Positions 1-8,613 of a DNA stretch of 64,000 nucleotides are shown piece after piece. Source of the stretch: Clostridia bacterium (GTDB lineage Bacteria > Bacillota > Clostridia > Oscillospirales > CAG-272). The stretch is from contig JAFTOI010000034.1 of NCBI GenBank assembly GCA_017463865.1, positions 1-64,000 of the forward strand. Direction: 5' to 3'. The notes beneath the pieces were generated by a model. The model worked only from the letters and a program-made list of their open reading frames with translations. It did not search any database and was not told where the DNA came from. Both the position numbers and the translations under genes were made by a program. How positions within the stretch are numbered: position 1 is the first letter of the stretch; the number at the start of each line of letters is the position of its first letter.

Positions 1-2
1 AT

Positions 3-92
3 TCATTCTTTGCCTGCTATCGCAATTACCGTATTGCTGAGTTTGATGCTGTCACCGGAGAGCTCATATCAAGATTCATCGCAAAACTGTAA
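3..92 (+). CDS. DDE transposase, C-terminal fragment (cut by window start)
   Basis: An open frame from the window edge gives 29 codons ending YRIAEFDAVTGELISRFIAKL-like residues and a TAA. The composition and the paired repeats just downstream resemble the 3' end of an IS481/IS21-type integrase-core transposase. The 5' part lies outside the window, so it cannot be said whether the gene is intact. The family call rests on pattern memory only. Confidence 0.4.
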   Translation, partial: SFFACYRNYRIAEFDAVTGELISRFIAKL

Positions 93-94
93 AG

Positions 95-130
95 TGTTTA
101 CCATGTTCTTGCACGATTGTTTACCATGTT
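95..130. repeat. Two 13-bp direct repeats at transposase 3' end
   Basis: TGTTTACCATGTT occurs at 95-107 and again at 118-130, an offset of 23 bp. Spaced copies of a TGTTTACCATGTT-like unit are typical of the terminal repeats of IS21/IS481-type elements, so this is probably the right end of the insertion sequence whose transposase ends at 92. Confidence 0.45.
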
Positions 131-134
131 GCTC

Positions 135-156
135 TTGACAGTAGGGGCGGCCCTAC
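135..156 (+). promoter_or_regulatory. TTGACA box next to a short inverted repeat upstream of araD
   Basis: A consensus TTGACA lies at 135-140 and is followed directly by GTAGGGGCGGCCCTAC (141-156), a 6-bp inverted repeat with a 4-base loop. A clear -10 was not found at ideal spacing (GATATC-rich sequence follows), so this may be an operator or an IS-end scar rather than a full promoter. Confidence 0.3.
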
Positions 157-211
157 AAGAAAATGATATCGTTATCCATAAACAAATTCATAAAACAAAG
201 GAGAAACCACC

Positions 212-925
212 ATGCTGGAACAACTCAAAAAAGAAGTCTACGAAGCAAACATGATGCTCGTCAAGTACAACCTCGTCCTCTTCACCTGGGGCAATGTCTC
301 GGGCATCGACCGCGAGAAGGGGCTGGTCGTCATCAAGCCGTCTGGCGTCGAATATGATAAGCTCTCCCCCCTCGACCTGCCCGTCCTCGACCTCGACGGC
401 AACGTCGTCGAAGGCCGCTACAACCCCTCCTCCGACACGCCGACGCACCTCGAGCTGTACCGTGCCTTCCCGAACATCGGCGGCATTACTCACACCCACT
501 CGACCTACGCCACCTCCTACGCGCAGGCCGGCCGCGAAATCAAGCCCTACGGCACTACCCACGCCGATTTTTACGACGGCACCATCCCCTGCACCCGCAA
601 GATGACGCCCCGCGAGATCGAGACGGAGTACGAGAAAAACACCGGCATCGTGATCGCCGAGACCTTCAAGGAGATCGACCCTGACCGCATGCCCGCCGTG
701 CTCGTCCACTCGCACGCGCCCTTCACCTGGGGCAAGACGGCCGCCAAGTCGGTCGAGGCCTCGGTTATCCTCGAGCAGGTCGCACAGATGGCGCAGTACA
801 CCGAGCTGCTGCAGCTCGTCGACGGCATCAAGGGCGGCGTGCGCATGCAGAATGACCTCCTGCGCAAGCACTTCGACCGCAAGCACGGCCCCGGCGCTTA
901 CTATGGGCAGGGCGGGGAGCATTGA
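212..925 (+). CDS. araD: L-ribulose-5-phosphate 4-epimerase
   Basis: This 237-residue protein interconverts L-ribulose 5-phosphate and D-xylulose 5-phosphate, feeding L-arabinose into the pentose phosphate pathway in the cytoplasm. It matches the class II aldolase/AraD family along its whole length and has the usual size (about 231). Visible signatures are TWGNVS (26-30), KPSGV (42-46), SSDTPTH with D75, the metal ligands of HTH (H94, H96) and VHSH (H168), D119 in THAD, and Y230/Y231 near the C-terminus. The ATG at 212 follows AAAGGAGA. It is separated from araA/araB, which are not in the window. The similar L-fuculose aldolase FucA is less likely because of the length and the AraD-type IPCTRKMT motif. 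Confidence 0.93.
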   Translation: MLEQLKKEVYEANMMLVKYNLVLFTWGNVSGIDREKGLVVIKPSGVEYDKLSPLDLPVLDLDGNVVEGRYNPSSDTPTHLELYRAFPNIGGITHTHSTYATSYAQAGREIKPYGTTHADFYDGTIPCTRKMTPREIETEYEKNTGIVIAETFKEIDPDRMPAVLVHSHAPFTWGKTAAKSVEASVILEQVAQMAQYTELLQLVDGIKGGVRMQNDLLRKHFDRKHGPGAYYGQGGEH

Positions 926-955
926 AAATCTCGTCCGCGAGAGGAGGAATAACAT

Positions 956-2191
956 ATGTTGTTCTTTTTGCTTATGCTCGTACTCTCCATCGGTTTATGG
1001 GGGCTTGCGGAGCATTTCAATAGTCAAGTTCTGCGCATTGTAACGACTGGAATATCATTGCCGTCATTTATGATCGTTGCTTTTGTGGGCTGGCTGGGTT
1101 TTGGCATGTCGGGACATACCGTGTCAGCTTGGCTCTGGCTGGTTGCACTGCTGTTTGTTTGGATTCTCGTGCAAATCTACCTTTGGCATGTTAAGGGGAA
1201 GCGTTGGCTGAAGTGGAGCCTTTGTGGGGCGGTGATCTTCTGCGCTGTCATGATCGGCGGCAATCTGCTCCACACCCTGTACATCGAATCCATTCCCACT
1301 GTCGGTGAAAGCGATACGCTCCTCCGCGACTACATGCCCTACAAAGACGGCAGTAAGATCGCTATCCTCGACGAGCCTTCGACGCTCAATTTTACCGGCG
1401 AGCTCCCGCAGCTCGACGGCGCGACGGCGCTCTATCCCGTCTACGCCGCCTTCGCGCGGGCGACCTATCCCGAAGCGCTGCTCAAAAATGTCCGCCCTTA
1501 CGATGACGAGGGCTGCTGTATCTGTACTACCACAGCTGGTGCCTATGAGCGTATTGTCACGGGGGAGGCTGACATGATCTTCGTCGCCTCTCCCTCGACC
1601 GAGCAGGCAGCTGCCGCCGAGGCGCGGGGCGTGACGCTCACCTTCACCCCCATCGGCCGCGAGGCGTTCGTTTTCTTCGTCAATGCCGAAAATCCGATCG
1701 ACAGCCTGACCACCGACCAGCTTCGCGCTGTCTACTCGGGTGAGATCACGCGTTGGCGCGACCTTGGCGTGCGTTGGCTGGGGCAGATCCGCCCCTTCCA
1801 GCGCGAAGCTGGCAGCGGCAGCCAGAGTACGATTATTCGCTTCATGGGCGATACGCCGCTGATGGCCGCGCCCGAGGAGGATGTTGTCGACGGTATGGGC
1901 GGCATCATCACCCGCGTTGCTGACTACCGTAACCACAAAAACGCCATCGGTTATTCCTTCCGCTTTTACAGCACCGAAATGGTGGCGAACGAGCAGATCA
2001 AGCTGCTCTCGGTCGACGGTGCCGCACCGACGCGCGAGAATATCGAAAACGGCACTTATCCCCATGCTGGCGCCTTCTATGCTGTCACGCGCCATGATGC
2101 TGACGCCAATACCCTGCGTCTGCTCGACTGGATCCTTTCCCCGCAGGGACAGGCGCTGATCGAGAAGACGGGGTATACGCCGATTGGCTGA
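956..2191 (+). CDS. PstS-like phosphate-binding domain protein with four N-terminal membrane segments
   Basis: A 411-residue protein starting at an ATG behind GAGGAGG. Residues 1 to about 115 contain four hydrophobic segments (around 1-20, 28-50, 60-82 and 90-112). Residues about 120-411 resemble periplasmic phosphate-binding proteins: DGATALYPVY near 150, the anion-loop segment REAGSGSQST near 282-291, and GMGGI near 310. PstS proteins normally carry only a lipoprotein signal peptide, so the polytopic anchor is unusual; no Pst permease or ATPase genes are nearby. A sensory or tethering role for phosphate or a related anion is inferred. The downstream small membrane gene follows within 60 bp and may be co-transcribed. 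Confidence 0.7.
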   Translation: MLFFLLMLVLSIGLWGLAEHFNSQVLRIVTTGISLPSFMIVAFVGWLGFGMSGHTVSAWLWLVALLFVWILVQIYLWHVKGKRWLKWSLCGAVIFCAVMIGGNLLHTLYIESIPTVGESDTLLRDYMPYKDGSKIAILDEPSTLNFTGELPQLDGATALYPVYAAFARATYPEALLKNVRPYDDEGCCICTTTAGAYERIVTGEADMIFVASPSTEQAAAAEARGVTLTFTPIGREAFVFFVNAENPIDSLTTDQLRAVYSGEITRWRDLGVRWLGQIRPFQREAGSGSQSTIIRFMGDTPLMAAPEEDVVDGMGGIITRVADYRNHKNAIGYSFRFYSTEMVANEQIKLLSVDGAAPTRENIENGTYPHAGAFYAVTRHDADANTLRLLDWILSPQGQALIEKTGYTPIG

Positions 2192-2243
2192 AGTAAATGC
2201 GGAAGCGATGTTCGATGAATATGCGGTATACAAGGAGGAAAAA

Positions 2244-2564
2244 ATGTTCTGGAAACTGGTCGATATGATCGCGGGCTTGTTCAGTTATGCGTATTCGAGC
2301 GATATGACTCGCCGCAAGAGGGAGCGCGTACTTGGTGGGTTGTTCTCTATCCCGCTTCTTTTCCTTGCTTTGCTTTTCTGCCTTTTTACCGGTAATTCTT
2401 TTGCCGCTGTCATGTTTGCCTTGTTTTTAGGGCCATTTGTCATATGCTCGATTCCCGAGATTTTCGACTTTCAATATCCCAAGCCGGTCAAATGGTGCCT
2501 ATGGGGCGTGTATGCAGTGCTTTTTGTCATCTTCTTCGGTTGGATTGCCGCTGCCATGCGCTGA
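2244..2564 (+). CDS. Small membrane protein of unknown function
   Basis: The start is placed at the ATG at 2244 because AAGGAGG lies 6 bases upstream; a longer frame from 2184 would overlap the previous gene and lacks a ribosome binding site. The 106-residue product has three or four hydrophobic stretches separated by a basic loop (TRRKRER, residues 23-29) and a PEIFDFQYPKP loop. No family was recognised. It likely forms a pair with the PstS-like gene upstream. Confidence 0.6.
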   Translation: MFWKLVDMIAGLFSYAYSSDMTRRKRERVLGGLFSIPLLFLALLFCLFTGNSFAAVMFALFLGPFVICSIPEIFDFQYPKPVKWCLWGVYAVLFVIFFGWIAAAMR

Positions 2565-2637
2565 CCCACAAAAAGGAGCCCACGGTAAGCCAGATAAAAA
2601 TACAATGCTCCATTGCGTTCCCTCTGATTTACATCGC

Positions 2638-2666
2638 TTTACATTCGGCGGAACCTGTGGTATACT
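2638..2666 (+). promoter_or_regulatory. Sigma-A promoter for the XRE-TPR gene
   Basis: TTTACA at 2638-2643 and TATACT at 2661-2666 are separated by 17 bp, with the ribosome binding site GAAGGAG about 27 bp downstream. Confidence 0.65.
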
Positions 2667-2708
2667 ACACCCAACGGTACCGGAATTTGATTGAAGGAGC
2701 AGATCAAT

Positions 2709-3824
2709 ATGGCAATGACCATGGGGCAGATCATTCGCAAATTACGCAAGGAACGCGGACTTACCCAGGAAGAACTGGCGGAGCAGCTGAACATGACCGC
2801 GCAGGCCATCAGCCGTTGGGAAAATGAAACGGGGCTGCCGGATATTGCGCAGATCGTGCCGCTTGCCAGTGTATTCGGTGTGAGCACGGATGTGCTGTTC
2901 GGCATAGAGGGCACAAATTTGACCGAGGCGGCTTACAGGATCGTCGGTGAAGCGGAGGCAATCAAGGTATACGGCGAGCGCGATACCTATCTTGCCGCAT
3001 ACGACAGGATGCTCGACGGCCTGAAAGCGTATCCGAACAATCTCATCCTTCTGAACAACTGTGTGGGACTGGGGTTGTCGCTGTGCCTTCCCGAAAATGG
3101 GTGGCTGTACTCGGCAGAGCGGGCAGATGAGATCGCCGCTGAAACCGAGCGTCAGGCGAAGCTGATCACAACTTATGCCAAACATGCAACGGATATCATG
3201 CGCGCACATCAGGTGCTCCTCTTGCTGTACACATCCCGCGGAAAATTTGAACAGGCCTATGCCGAAGCCGAAACCTTTCCCGTGCGCACAGATTTCACCT
3301 TGTACGCGAATATGGCGAGAGTAGATGACGCAAAGGGAGACTATGCGAGTGTGATCGAGCATTTGCGCATCGACAATGCTTACGCGCTTCAGGCGTTTGC
3401 CGACAGTGCAGCACGGCTTGGAAAAGCGTATTGCGCCAGCGGCAGGTACGGCGAAGCGATCGAAGTGTATGAGGGCTGGTTCCGTGTCATGAAGGCCCTG
3501 TTCGGTGAAAATTTCCCGCCGTACCACGATTTTGATTCCGGCGACGGCTATATTCTCCTTGCGCAGGCCTATCTCGCGGCGGGCGACCGGAATAATGCGA
3601 TGCAGAATGTCGAGCACGCGGTCATGTATGATCTTGATCGTTTCAGCCTTGACAATCTGAATGAAACAGATTCGCCGTTTGTTGAGCAGGGGATGACGAG
3701 CGTTGATCTTACAAGTGCTTCGGTCAAGAAGAGACTGACCGAGAAGCTTGCGTCCGCTGAGCTGGCACCGCTTCGCGATCTTGAACGGTTCCAGGTGCTC
3801 TGCAGCAAAGTATCCGTGCTGTGA
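2709..3824 (+). CDS. XRE-family HTH regulator with TPR-like C-terminus
   Basis: The protein of 371 residues starts at the ATG at 2709, nine bases after GAAGGAG; the in-frame TTG at 2691 lies upstream of that site and is unlikely. Residues 5-60 form a Cro/C1-type helix-turn-helix (GQIIRKLRKERGLTQEELAE, then QAISRWENETGLPD). The rest is helical with TPR-like repeats (for example YAEAETFPVR and AKGDYASVIEHL, then YGEAIEVYEGW). This architecture is typical of Firmicutes regulators that sense a ligand or peptide through the TPR part. The target is unknown; its own promoter and downstream terminator make it monocistronic. Confidence 0.85.
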   Translation: MAMTMGQIIRKLRKERGLTQEELAEQLNMTAQAISRWENETGLPDIAQIVPLASVFGVSTDVLFGIEGTNLTEAAYRIVGEAEAIKVYGERDTYLAAYDRMLDGLKAYPNNLILLNNCVGLGLSLCLPENGWLYSAERADEIAAETERQAKLITTYAKHATDIMRAHQVLLLLYTSRGKFEQAYAEAETFPVRTDFTLYANMARVDDAKGDYASVIEHLRIDNAYALQAFADSAARLGKAYCASGRYGEAIEVYEGWFRVMKALFGENFPPYHDFDSGDGYILLAQAYLAAGDRNNAMQNVEHAVMYDLDRFSLDNLNETDSPFVEQGMTSVDLTSASVKKRLTEKLASAELAPLRDLERFQVLCSKVSVL

Positions 3825-3829
3825 AAAAA

Positions 3830-3862
3830 TCCGCTCCGGCCGAAGCCGGAGCGGATTTTTTA
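3830..3862. terminator. Bidirectional intrinsic terminator
   Basis: TCCGCTCCGGC (3830-3840) pairs with GCCGGAGCGGA (3845-3855) around a CGAA tetraloop, flanked by A and T tracts on both sides. It ends the XRE gene on the plus strand and the surface-protein operon on the minus strand. Confidence 0.9.
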
Positions 3863-3886
3863 TCTTGATTTTGTGCTTTGTTTTGC

Positions 3887-5103
3887 TTACTTCGCGCTGT
3901 CCTTCTTGTGCAGGCTGGCGGCCAGCAGGGCACAGCCGGCGGCGCAGAGGGCGATCATCGGTACAGGCGAGCCGGTGGAGGGGGTCTGTGCGGGGGCTGA
4001 GGTGGTGGCAGCAGGAGCTGCGGTCGTGGTCGGTGCGGCAGTCGTGACAGGGGCTGCGGTGGTCACAGGTGCAGCAGTAGTCTCGGGCGCGGCGGCCTCA
4101 ACGGCGGTGCCGGTGACCGTCCACTCATTGATGCCGGACATGCCCTTCTTGCCGTCGCCGCCCATGGTGCCAGCCGGCGTCATGATGATGCGCAGGATGG
4201 TGGTCTGTACCTTCTCGAAGGTGTAAACGCTGTCTTCCTTGGCGACTGCGGCCTTATGCTCGTTGGTTGCCTTCACGGGAACAAAGGTCGTGCCGTTCCA
4301 GTACTGGATCTCAAAGGCGGAGGGCAGCAGGAGTCCGCCGCCGTCGTCCTGCCAGTTGATGGTCGTGGACTCAAGCTCGACGGTGCAGGGGTAGGTGTAC
4401 TGAACCCACGGCAGCTCGGTGCCGGTGTAAGTGTAGCAGGACCAGCGGGCGTCGATCGAGCCGTTCATCAGGTCAGCGGGCGAGTCGCCGGCGTTGGTGT
4501 AGCTGGCAGTCGGAGCGGCCAGCTTGTTGATGTCGGAGGTGTCAGGCTTGGGCACGCTGACGCCGTCGGCGATCTTACCGATGACATCCCATTCCTGAAT
4601 GGCTGGCATCCCCTTGCCGTTCAGGCCGAGCAGGCCGGAGGGGGTCATGACCATACGGATGCTGGTGGTGGTCACCGGCTTAAAGGAGTAGGTGTTGTCC
4701 TGCTTGGCGACGAAGTCGACGAAGGGTGCGGTTGGGGTGACGGGAACATAATTGCCGCTGGCGTCGAGGTACTGGATCTCCAGCGGCAGCCGCCGCCGTC
4801 GTCATACCAGCGAACGACGCAGCTCTCGACCGTTACAGCGCAGAGAAAGTCATACTGCACCCACGGCACATCAGTGCCGGTGTAGGCGTAGGCCGTCCAA
4901 CGGGCATCGGTGCCGTCCTTCAGGCTTCCGGGGGAGTCGCCCTTGTAGCTGAAGATCGCCGACGGGGTCGCGATCTGCTTGAGGGCGGTGATGTCGTTGC
5001 CGTAGTAGTCCTTGGCGATGACGGTCTCGTCGGCAGACGCGGTAATGAGGGCGGCCGCGAGCATGCTCAGGCACATCAGAGAGGCAAACAGCTTCTTTTT
5101 CAT
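3887..5103 (-). pseudogene. Frameshifted cell-surface protein with two F5/8C-like domains and a wall-anchor tail
   Basis: Two overlapping minus-strand frames (5103 to about 4790, and about 4790 to 3887) together encode one protein. The first starts MKKKLFASLM with a signal peptide, then a discoidin-like module ending VRWYDDGGG; the second resumes with LPLEIQYLDASGNYV. A second copy of the module follows, with the same WYDDGGG/WQDDGGG landmark, then a Thr/Ala/Pro stalk, PSTGS, a hydrophobic helix and KK, as in sortase-like anchors. Adding one base near 4786-4797, in a GGC run, restores a 405-codon frame. The start has AAAGGAAAA upstream. It lies 26 bp after the GH127 gene, so it probably displays carbohydrate-binding domains for that locus. 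Sequencing error or true inactivation cannot be told apart. Confidence 0.75.
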
Positions 5104-5129
5104 GGTGGTTTTCCTTTCTTTGGTGGATT

Positions 5130-6968
5130 TTATTTGATCTTCGGCATGACCGTCATGCGAAGATTTGTACACCCGTAGGGGATCATACGCACCGTTTCGG
5201 CTTTACCGAGCGGCTCGCGTCTGCGCGGCACATCGGCGCAGACGCCGTGCTCGGCCGGCCAGTCGATTTTGCACATCGGCACGTCGATGGCCACGGGCGG
5301 TGCGTCGGCGGCGAAGACGTCGCCGTAATCGAGCTCGATCGCCTCGCCCGGCTCGCCGGCGAAAGCATAGTTCCAATCAGAGGTGGGATGCAGCTCGTAG
5401 TCGCAGTAGGGGAATCTGCGCTCGACACCGCCCGAAATGAACTCGCGCATGACGCGGCGCTCGGCGATGGGCAGTGCGTAGAGCAGGGGACCGCGGCGCA
5501 GGGCCTGCATGTCACCATAGTGCGCGTCGATCCACTCGGGCGCAAACGCAAGGGTGAGGGTCAGCGTCGTGCTGCCCGACCAGGTGCGGCTGACGGTGTG
5601 GAACGCACCGATCGCAACCGGTTCACCGTCAAGCTTAGCCGATTTGGCAAAGCCGGGGATGCGGATGTCGAGGTCAAACAGGACGGGCGCCGCCGTCTCG
5701 ACGGTGTAGGTAACCGTGTTCCGGAAGGGATAGGCCGTATCAACACTCACCTTGACGGCGACGCCGTCCACCTCGGTGGTCAGCTCGCCGGGAACGAGCA
5801 CTGTCGACGCAATGCCGCCGTCGCGACGCATGAATGCGGCGCGCGCCAGCTTGGGCCAGCCCTGACCGTGGTTGGCAGTGCAGCAGCCGAAGTGGGGCTC
5901 GAGGCCGAAGAGGTGGGACTCGCCGTTGTTGGTCGAGAAATGTACCGCGTCCTTCGGGATCCAGGTGCAGGCGATCTGGTTGGCCATCTGGTCGTACTGA
6001 TGGGTCCACATGTCGGTCGACATAGTCGCCGGAAGGGCGTTGAAGGCCAGATATTCGAGCCGGTCGCCCCACTCGGCATCGCCCGAGATCTCCATCAGTG
6101 TCTCGAAGGAGAACATCGCCTCGACGATCGAGCAGAGCTCGGTGCCCTGGATCGGACTGCGGCCGGAGGTGCACTCGTCGCCTGAGATGAAGCCGTAGAC
6201 GGTGCCGTGCGCCTCCTCCAGCTTGGCCAGCGCCTCACGCGCCCATGCCGACGGATCGGCGCCGGTGATGCGGCTGTAGAGTGCCTCCTGCTTGAGCATC
6301 ATGCCGAGGTTGACGACGTGCGAGAAGCTGCTCCAGTGGGGCGAGGGCTTCGAGAAGTGCCAGCGGGCAAAGACCTGCTTCCAGTCGACGCCGAGCATGT
6401 ACAGCTTGTCGGCCAGCTCGACGAGCCAGTCCTCACCGCAGCGGTCGTAGACGAAATAGACGGCGAACAGTCCCTCGAACCAGCGGGTCGCGCCCCATTT
6501 GCGCATGGCCACACCGTCCAGCGTGCGGTTGAGATTCTTCAGCACACGATAGAGGGCATCGGGAATGCGTTCGTCGCCGGTGCATTCGTAGTAGAGGACG
6601 AGCACCTTCGAGATGAGCAGCACGGCCCAGACGTCGTAGTTGACACGCGCCTTTTTCTCGCAGGGGCAGATCCAGCCGTCGGGCTGCTGCTGGGCGAGGA
6701 TGCCGTCAATGTAGCGCTTGGCGCGCGCCTTCATGTCCTCGTCGTCGAGCAGGAAGGCCAGCGGAATGAAGCCGTCCAGCCAGTAGGGCACGCGCTCCCA
6801 CGAGTCGCTGGAGCCGCCGATCCATGCGCTGTCGCGCACGGACGGCCAGATCTTGTCAAGGTTGCCGGCCTGGCCGGCGGCCTGGATCTCCAGCTGACGG
6901 CGCATCCAGCCGGTCGGGCGGATATCCTTGGGGGAAAAGAGGGTATACTTAGGGGTGTTGAGGTTCAT
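5130..6968 (-). CDS. GH127-type beta-L-arabinofuranosidase (DUF1680 family)
   Basis: This 612-residue enzyme resembles GH127/GH146 proteins that remove beta-L-arabinofuranosyl residues from plant glycans. Landmarks are WIGGSSDSWERVPYWLDG (about 50-67) in the (alpha/alpha)6 barrel, GDECTSGRSPIQGTELCS (about 263-281) carrying the conserved Glu and a Cys, and FGCCTANHGQGWPK (about 360-373), whose paired cysteines match the zinc-bound nucleophile region of the family. The C-terminal 200 residues look like the beta-sandwich domains. No signal peptide is visible, so it probably acts on imported oligosaccharides. It sits 24 bp behind the solute-binding protein gene and upstream of the surface protein gene. 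The exact substrate is inferred. Confidence 0.85.
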   Translation of the reverse strand: MNLNTPKYTLFSPKDIRPTGWMRRQLEIQAAGQAGNLDKIWPSVRDSAWIGGSSDSWERVPYWLDGFIPLAFLLDDEDMKARAKRYIDGILAQQQPDGWICPCEKKARVNYDVWAVLLISKVLVLYYECTGDERIPDALYRVLKNLNRTLDGVAMRKWGATRWFEGLFAVYFVYDRCGEDWLVELADKLYMLGVDWKQVFARWHFSKPSPHWSSFSHVVNLGMMLKQEALYSRITGADPSAWAREALAKLEEAHGTVYGFISGDECTSGRSPIQGTELCSIVEAMFSFETLMEISGDAEWGDRLEYLAFNALPATMSTDMWTHQYDQMANQIACTWIPKDAVHFSTNNGESHLFGLEPHFGCCTANHGQGWPKLARAAFMRRDGGIASTVLVPGELTTEVDGVAVKVSVDTAYPFRNTVTYTVETAAPVLFDLDIRIPGFAKSAKLDGEPVAIGAFHTVSRTWSGSTTLTLTLAFAPEWIDAHYGDMQALRRGPLLYALPIAERRVMREFISGGVERRFPYCDYELHPTSDWNYAFAGEPGEAIELDYGDVFAADAPPVAIDVPMCKIDWPAEHGVCADVPRRREPLGKAETVRMIPYGCTNLRMTVMPKIK

Positions 6969-6992
6969 AATTCGCTCCTTATGCGATAGCGG

Positions 6993-8486
6993 TTATTCGG
7001 TGAGGGTCGCAACGGTTTTCTCGATCTGCTTTTCGACAACCTTGGACAGCTGCTTCAGCTGTGCGGTGATGTTGGTCATCCCGGCCTGTGCCAGCGAATC
7101 CATCTGACCCCAGATGCCCGACCAGTTGTAGGCGTAGGCGATCTCAAACATGTTGCTTTCCAGAACGGTGTTCAGCACGCCGATCGACGTTTCGTCCTGG
7201 GCGAACTTGTAGTGCAGGGTCGTTTCAACAAAGACGGGCATGACCGTGTAGTGCGAGTAGGCACAGAGGTTTTCGAGCACGATGCCGGTCATCTCAGGGT
7301 TGGCGTCGCCGAACGGAACGACCAGCGTCATGGCCGAGGGATTGACGGGGGAGTAATATGCTTCCTGCGAAGCGTCATACTTGGGATGCGGCATGATGCC
7401 GTATTCATGCGAGCTCTCACGCTGGTCGCGCAGCGTACCGATGACCTCATCGTAGAAGAGCAGACGGCCTTCAGAGAAGAGGGTTTTGTAGCCATCGGTA
7501 TTGGGATCGATTTTGTTGTAGCCGGTGATGCCGGGCATCGAGACCAGACGCTCATCGGAGGCAAAGTAGGTGATCAGCTTTTCCCAGGCGGTGATATACT
7601 TTTCATCTTCATGTGCGGTGAAAGAGGGGAGGCCCTCGTTGTCATAGCTGAGCAGGCTGACCTCAGCGCTCATGATAAAGCTCTTGGGCGCATTGTTATA
7701 GTGGCCGATGCCGTAGATGTCATCCTCGGTCTTATACTGACCGTCACCGTTGACGTCGCGGGCGACCGCATTCATCATTTCGTACATCTTGTCCCATGTC
7801 CACTCGTTCTTGCCCATGAGGGTATAGGGATCCTCCAGGCCGTTGTCGGAGACAAGCGACTTCGAGAAGGCAATGATGTAGTGCGAGGTAGCCCAGCCGA
7901 TGTGGAAGTCACCGAAGAGAACGGTGGCCTTGTTGCCAAAGTTAAATTTTTCGATCATTGCACTGTTCCACCAGGGCTTATCCAGCTGCAGGGCAGAGTA
8001 GGTGGACATGTCTTCAACATAGTTGTTTTGGGTATAAGAGCCGACGCGGCCCATCTGGTTGATGACGGCCTGATATGCGCCGTCCTGTGCCATTGCACTG
8101 GTGGAGACTGCGGTGTCAATGCTGCCGGCACTGTCACGCAGTTCCACGATCTCGATGCCCAGCTTGTCTTTGATCTGCTGGTCACGTTTATAGAGTGCAT
8201 CGTTATAAGACTCGCCGGTGAGCTCGGTTGCGCTGAACTGCGTGTCAGCCCAGCTGACGGTGACGTTGAGGATGTTGAAGGTCTTGCCGGAGAAGTTGCC
8301 GGTCGGCAGCTCACTCAGCAGACGCTCCTGTTCGCTCTGCGTGGTTTCCGGTGCGTTTGTCTCGCCTGCCGCAGTTGTGTCAGCGGGCGTGGTGTCCTTG
8401 CCTGTGACGTTGCTGCCCGCACAGGCGGACAGCGAAGCCGCAGTCAGCAGTGCGGCAAGAATAAGGGATAGCTTGCGTTTGAACAT
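6993..8486 (-). CDS. ABC sugar transporter solute-binding lipoprotein
   Basis: A 497-residue extracellular family 1 solute-binding protein. Residues 1-22 form a lipoprotein signal peptide with the lipobox LSAC, followed by a Thr/Ala-rich linker. The body has motifs of oligosaccharide binders, such as NEWTWDKMYEMMNAV and DVNGDGQYKTEDDIYG, the latter also a calcium-loop-like segment. The start ATG follows GGAGGT. It is first in an operon with the GH127 gene and the surface protein gene, and its promoter carries an AraC-type operator. No permease or ATPase genes accompany it, so it must use partners encoded elsewhere. Substrate is presumably an arabinose-containing oligosaccharide, by context only. 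Confidence 0.85.
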   Translation of the reverse strand: MFKRKLSLILAALLTAASLSACAGSNVTGKDTTPADTTAAGETNAPETTQSEQERLLSELPTGNFSGKTFNILNVTVSWADTQFSATELTGESYNDALYKRDQQIKDKLGIEIVELRDSAGSIDTAVSTSAMAQDGAYQAVINQMGRVGSYTQNNYVEDMSTYSALQLDKPWWNSAMIEKFNFGNKATVLFGDFHIGWATSHYIIAFSKSLVSDNGLEDPYTLMGKNEWTWDKMYEMMNAVARDVNGDGQYKTEDDIYGIGHYNNAPKSFIMSAEVSLLSYDNEGLPSFTAHEDEKYITAWEKLITYFASDERLVSMPGITGYNKIDPNTDGYKTLFSEGRLLFYDEVIGTLRDQRESSHEYGIMPHPKYDASQEAYYSPVNPSAMTLVVPFGDANPEMTGIVLENLCAYSHYTVMPVFVETTLHYKFAQDETSIGVLNTVLESNMFEIAYAYNWSGIWGQMDSLAQAGMTNITAQLKQLSKVVEKQIEKTVATLTE

Positions 8487-8533
8487 AATGTACCTCCTTT
8501 GAAAATTTGCAATTCCATGGCGTTTGCAGTTTC

Positions 8534-8562
8534 ATTATACTGATTTTGGGCGGCTTGGACAA
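8534..8562 (-). promoter_or_regulatory. Promoter of the solute-binding protein/GH127 operon
   Basis: On the minus strand TTGTCC (complement of 8557-8562) and TATAAT (complement of 8534-8539) are 17 bp apart. The 15-bp repeat pair at 8562-8597 abuts the -35 box, the arrangement expected of an AraC-type activator touching RNA polymerase. Confidence 0.7.
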
Positions 8563-8597
8563 TTGCAAAAATCGAAGAATACATTGCAAAAATCGAA
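8562..8597. promoter_or_regulatory. AraC-type operator: 15-bp direct repeat, 21-bp period
   Basis: ATTGCAAAAATCGAA occurs perfectly at 8562-8576 and 8583-8597. The 21-bp offset equals two helical turns, as in half-sites bound by AraC-family dimers. The site lies between the divergent solute-binding protein promoter and the AraC gene promoter. Confidence 0.75.
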
Positions 8598-8613
8598 CTG
8601 AGTCAAAGGCCGC

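Noticed and set aside
188..955. 255-codon minus-strand frame opposite araD
   Set aside because: araD has full family motifs and a proper ribosome site; the antisense frame does not.
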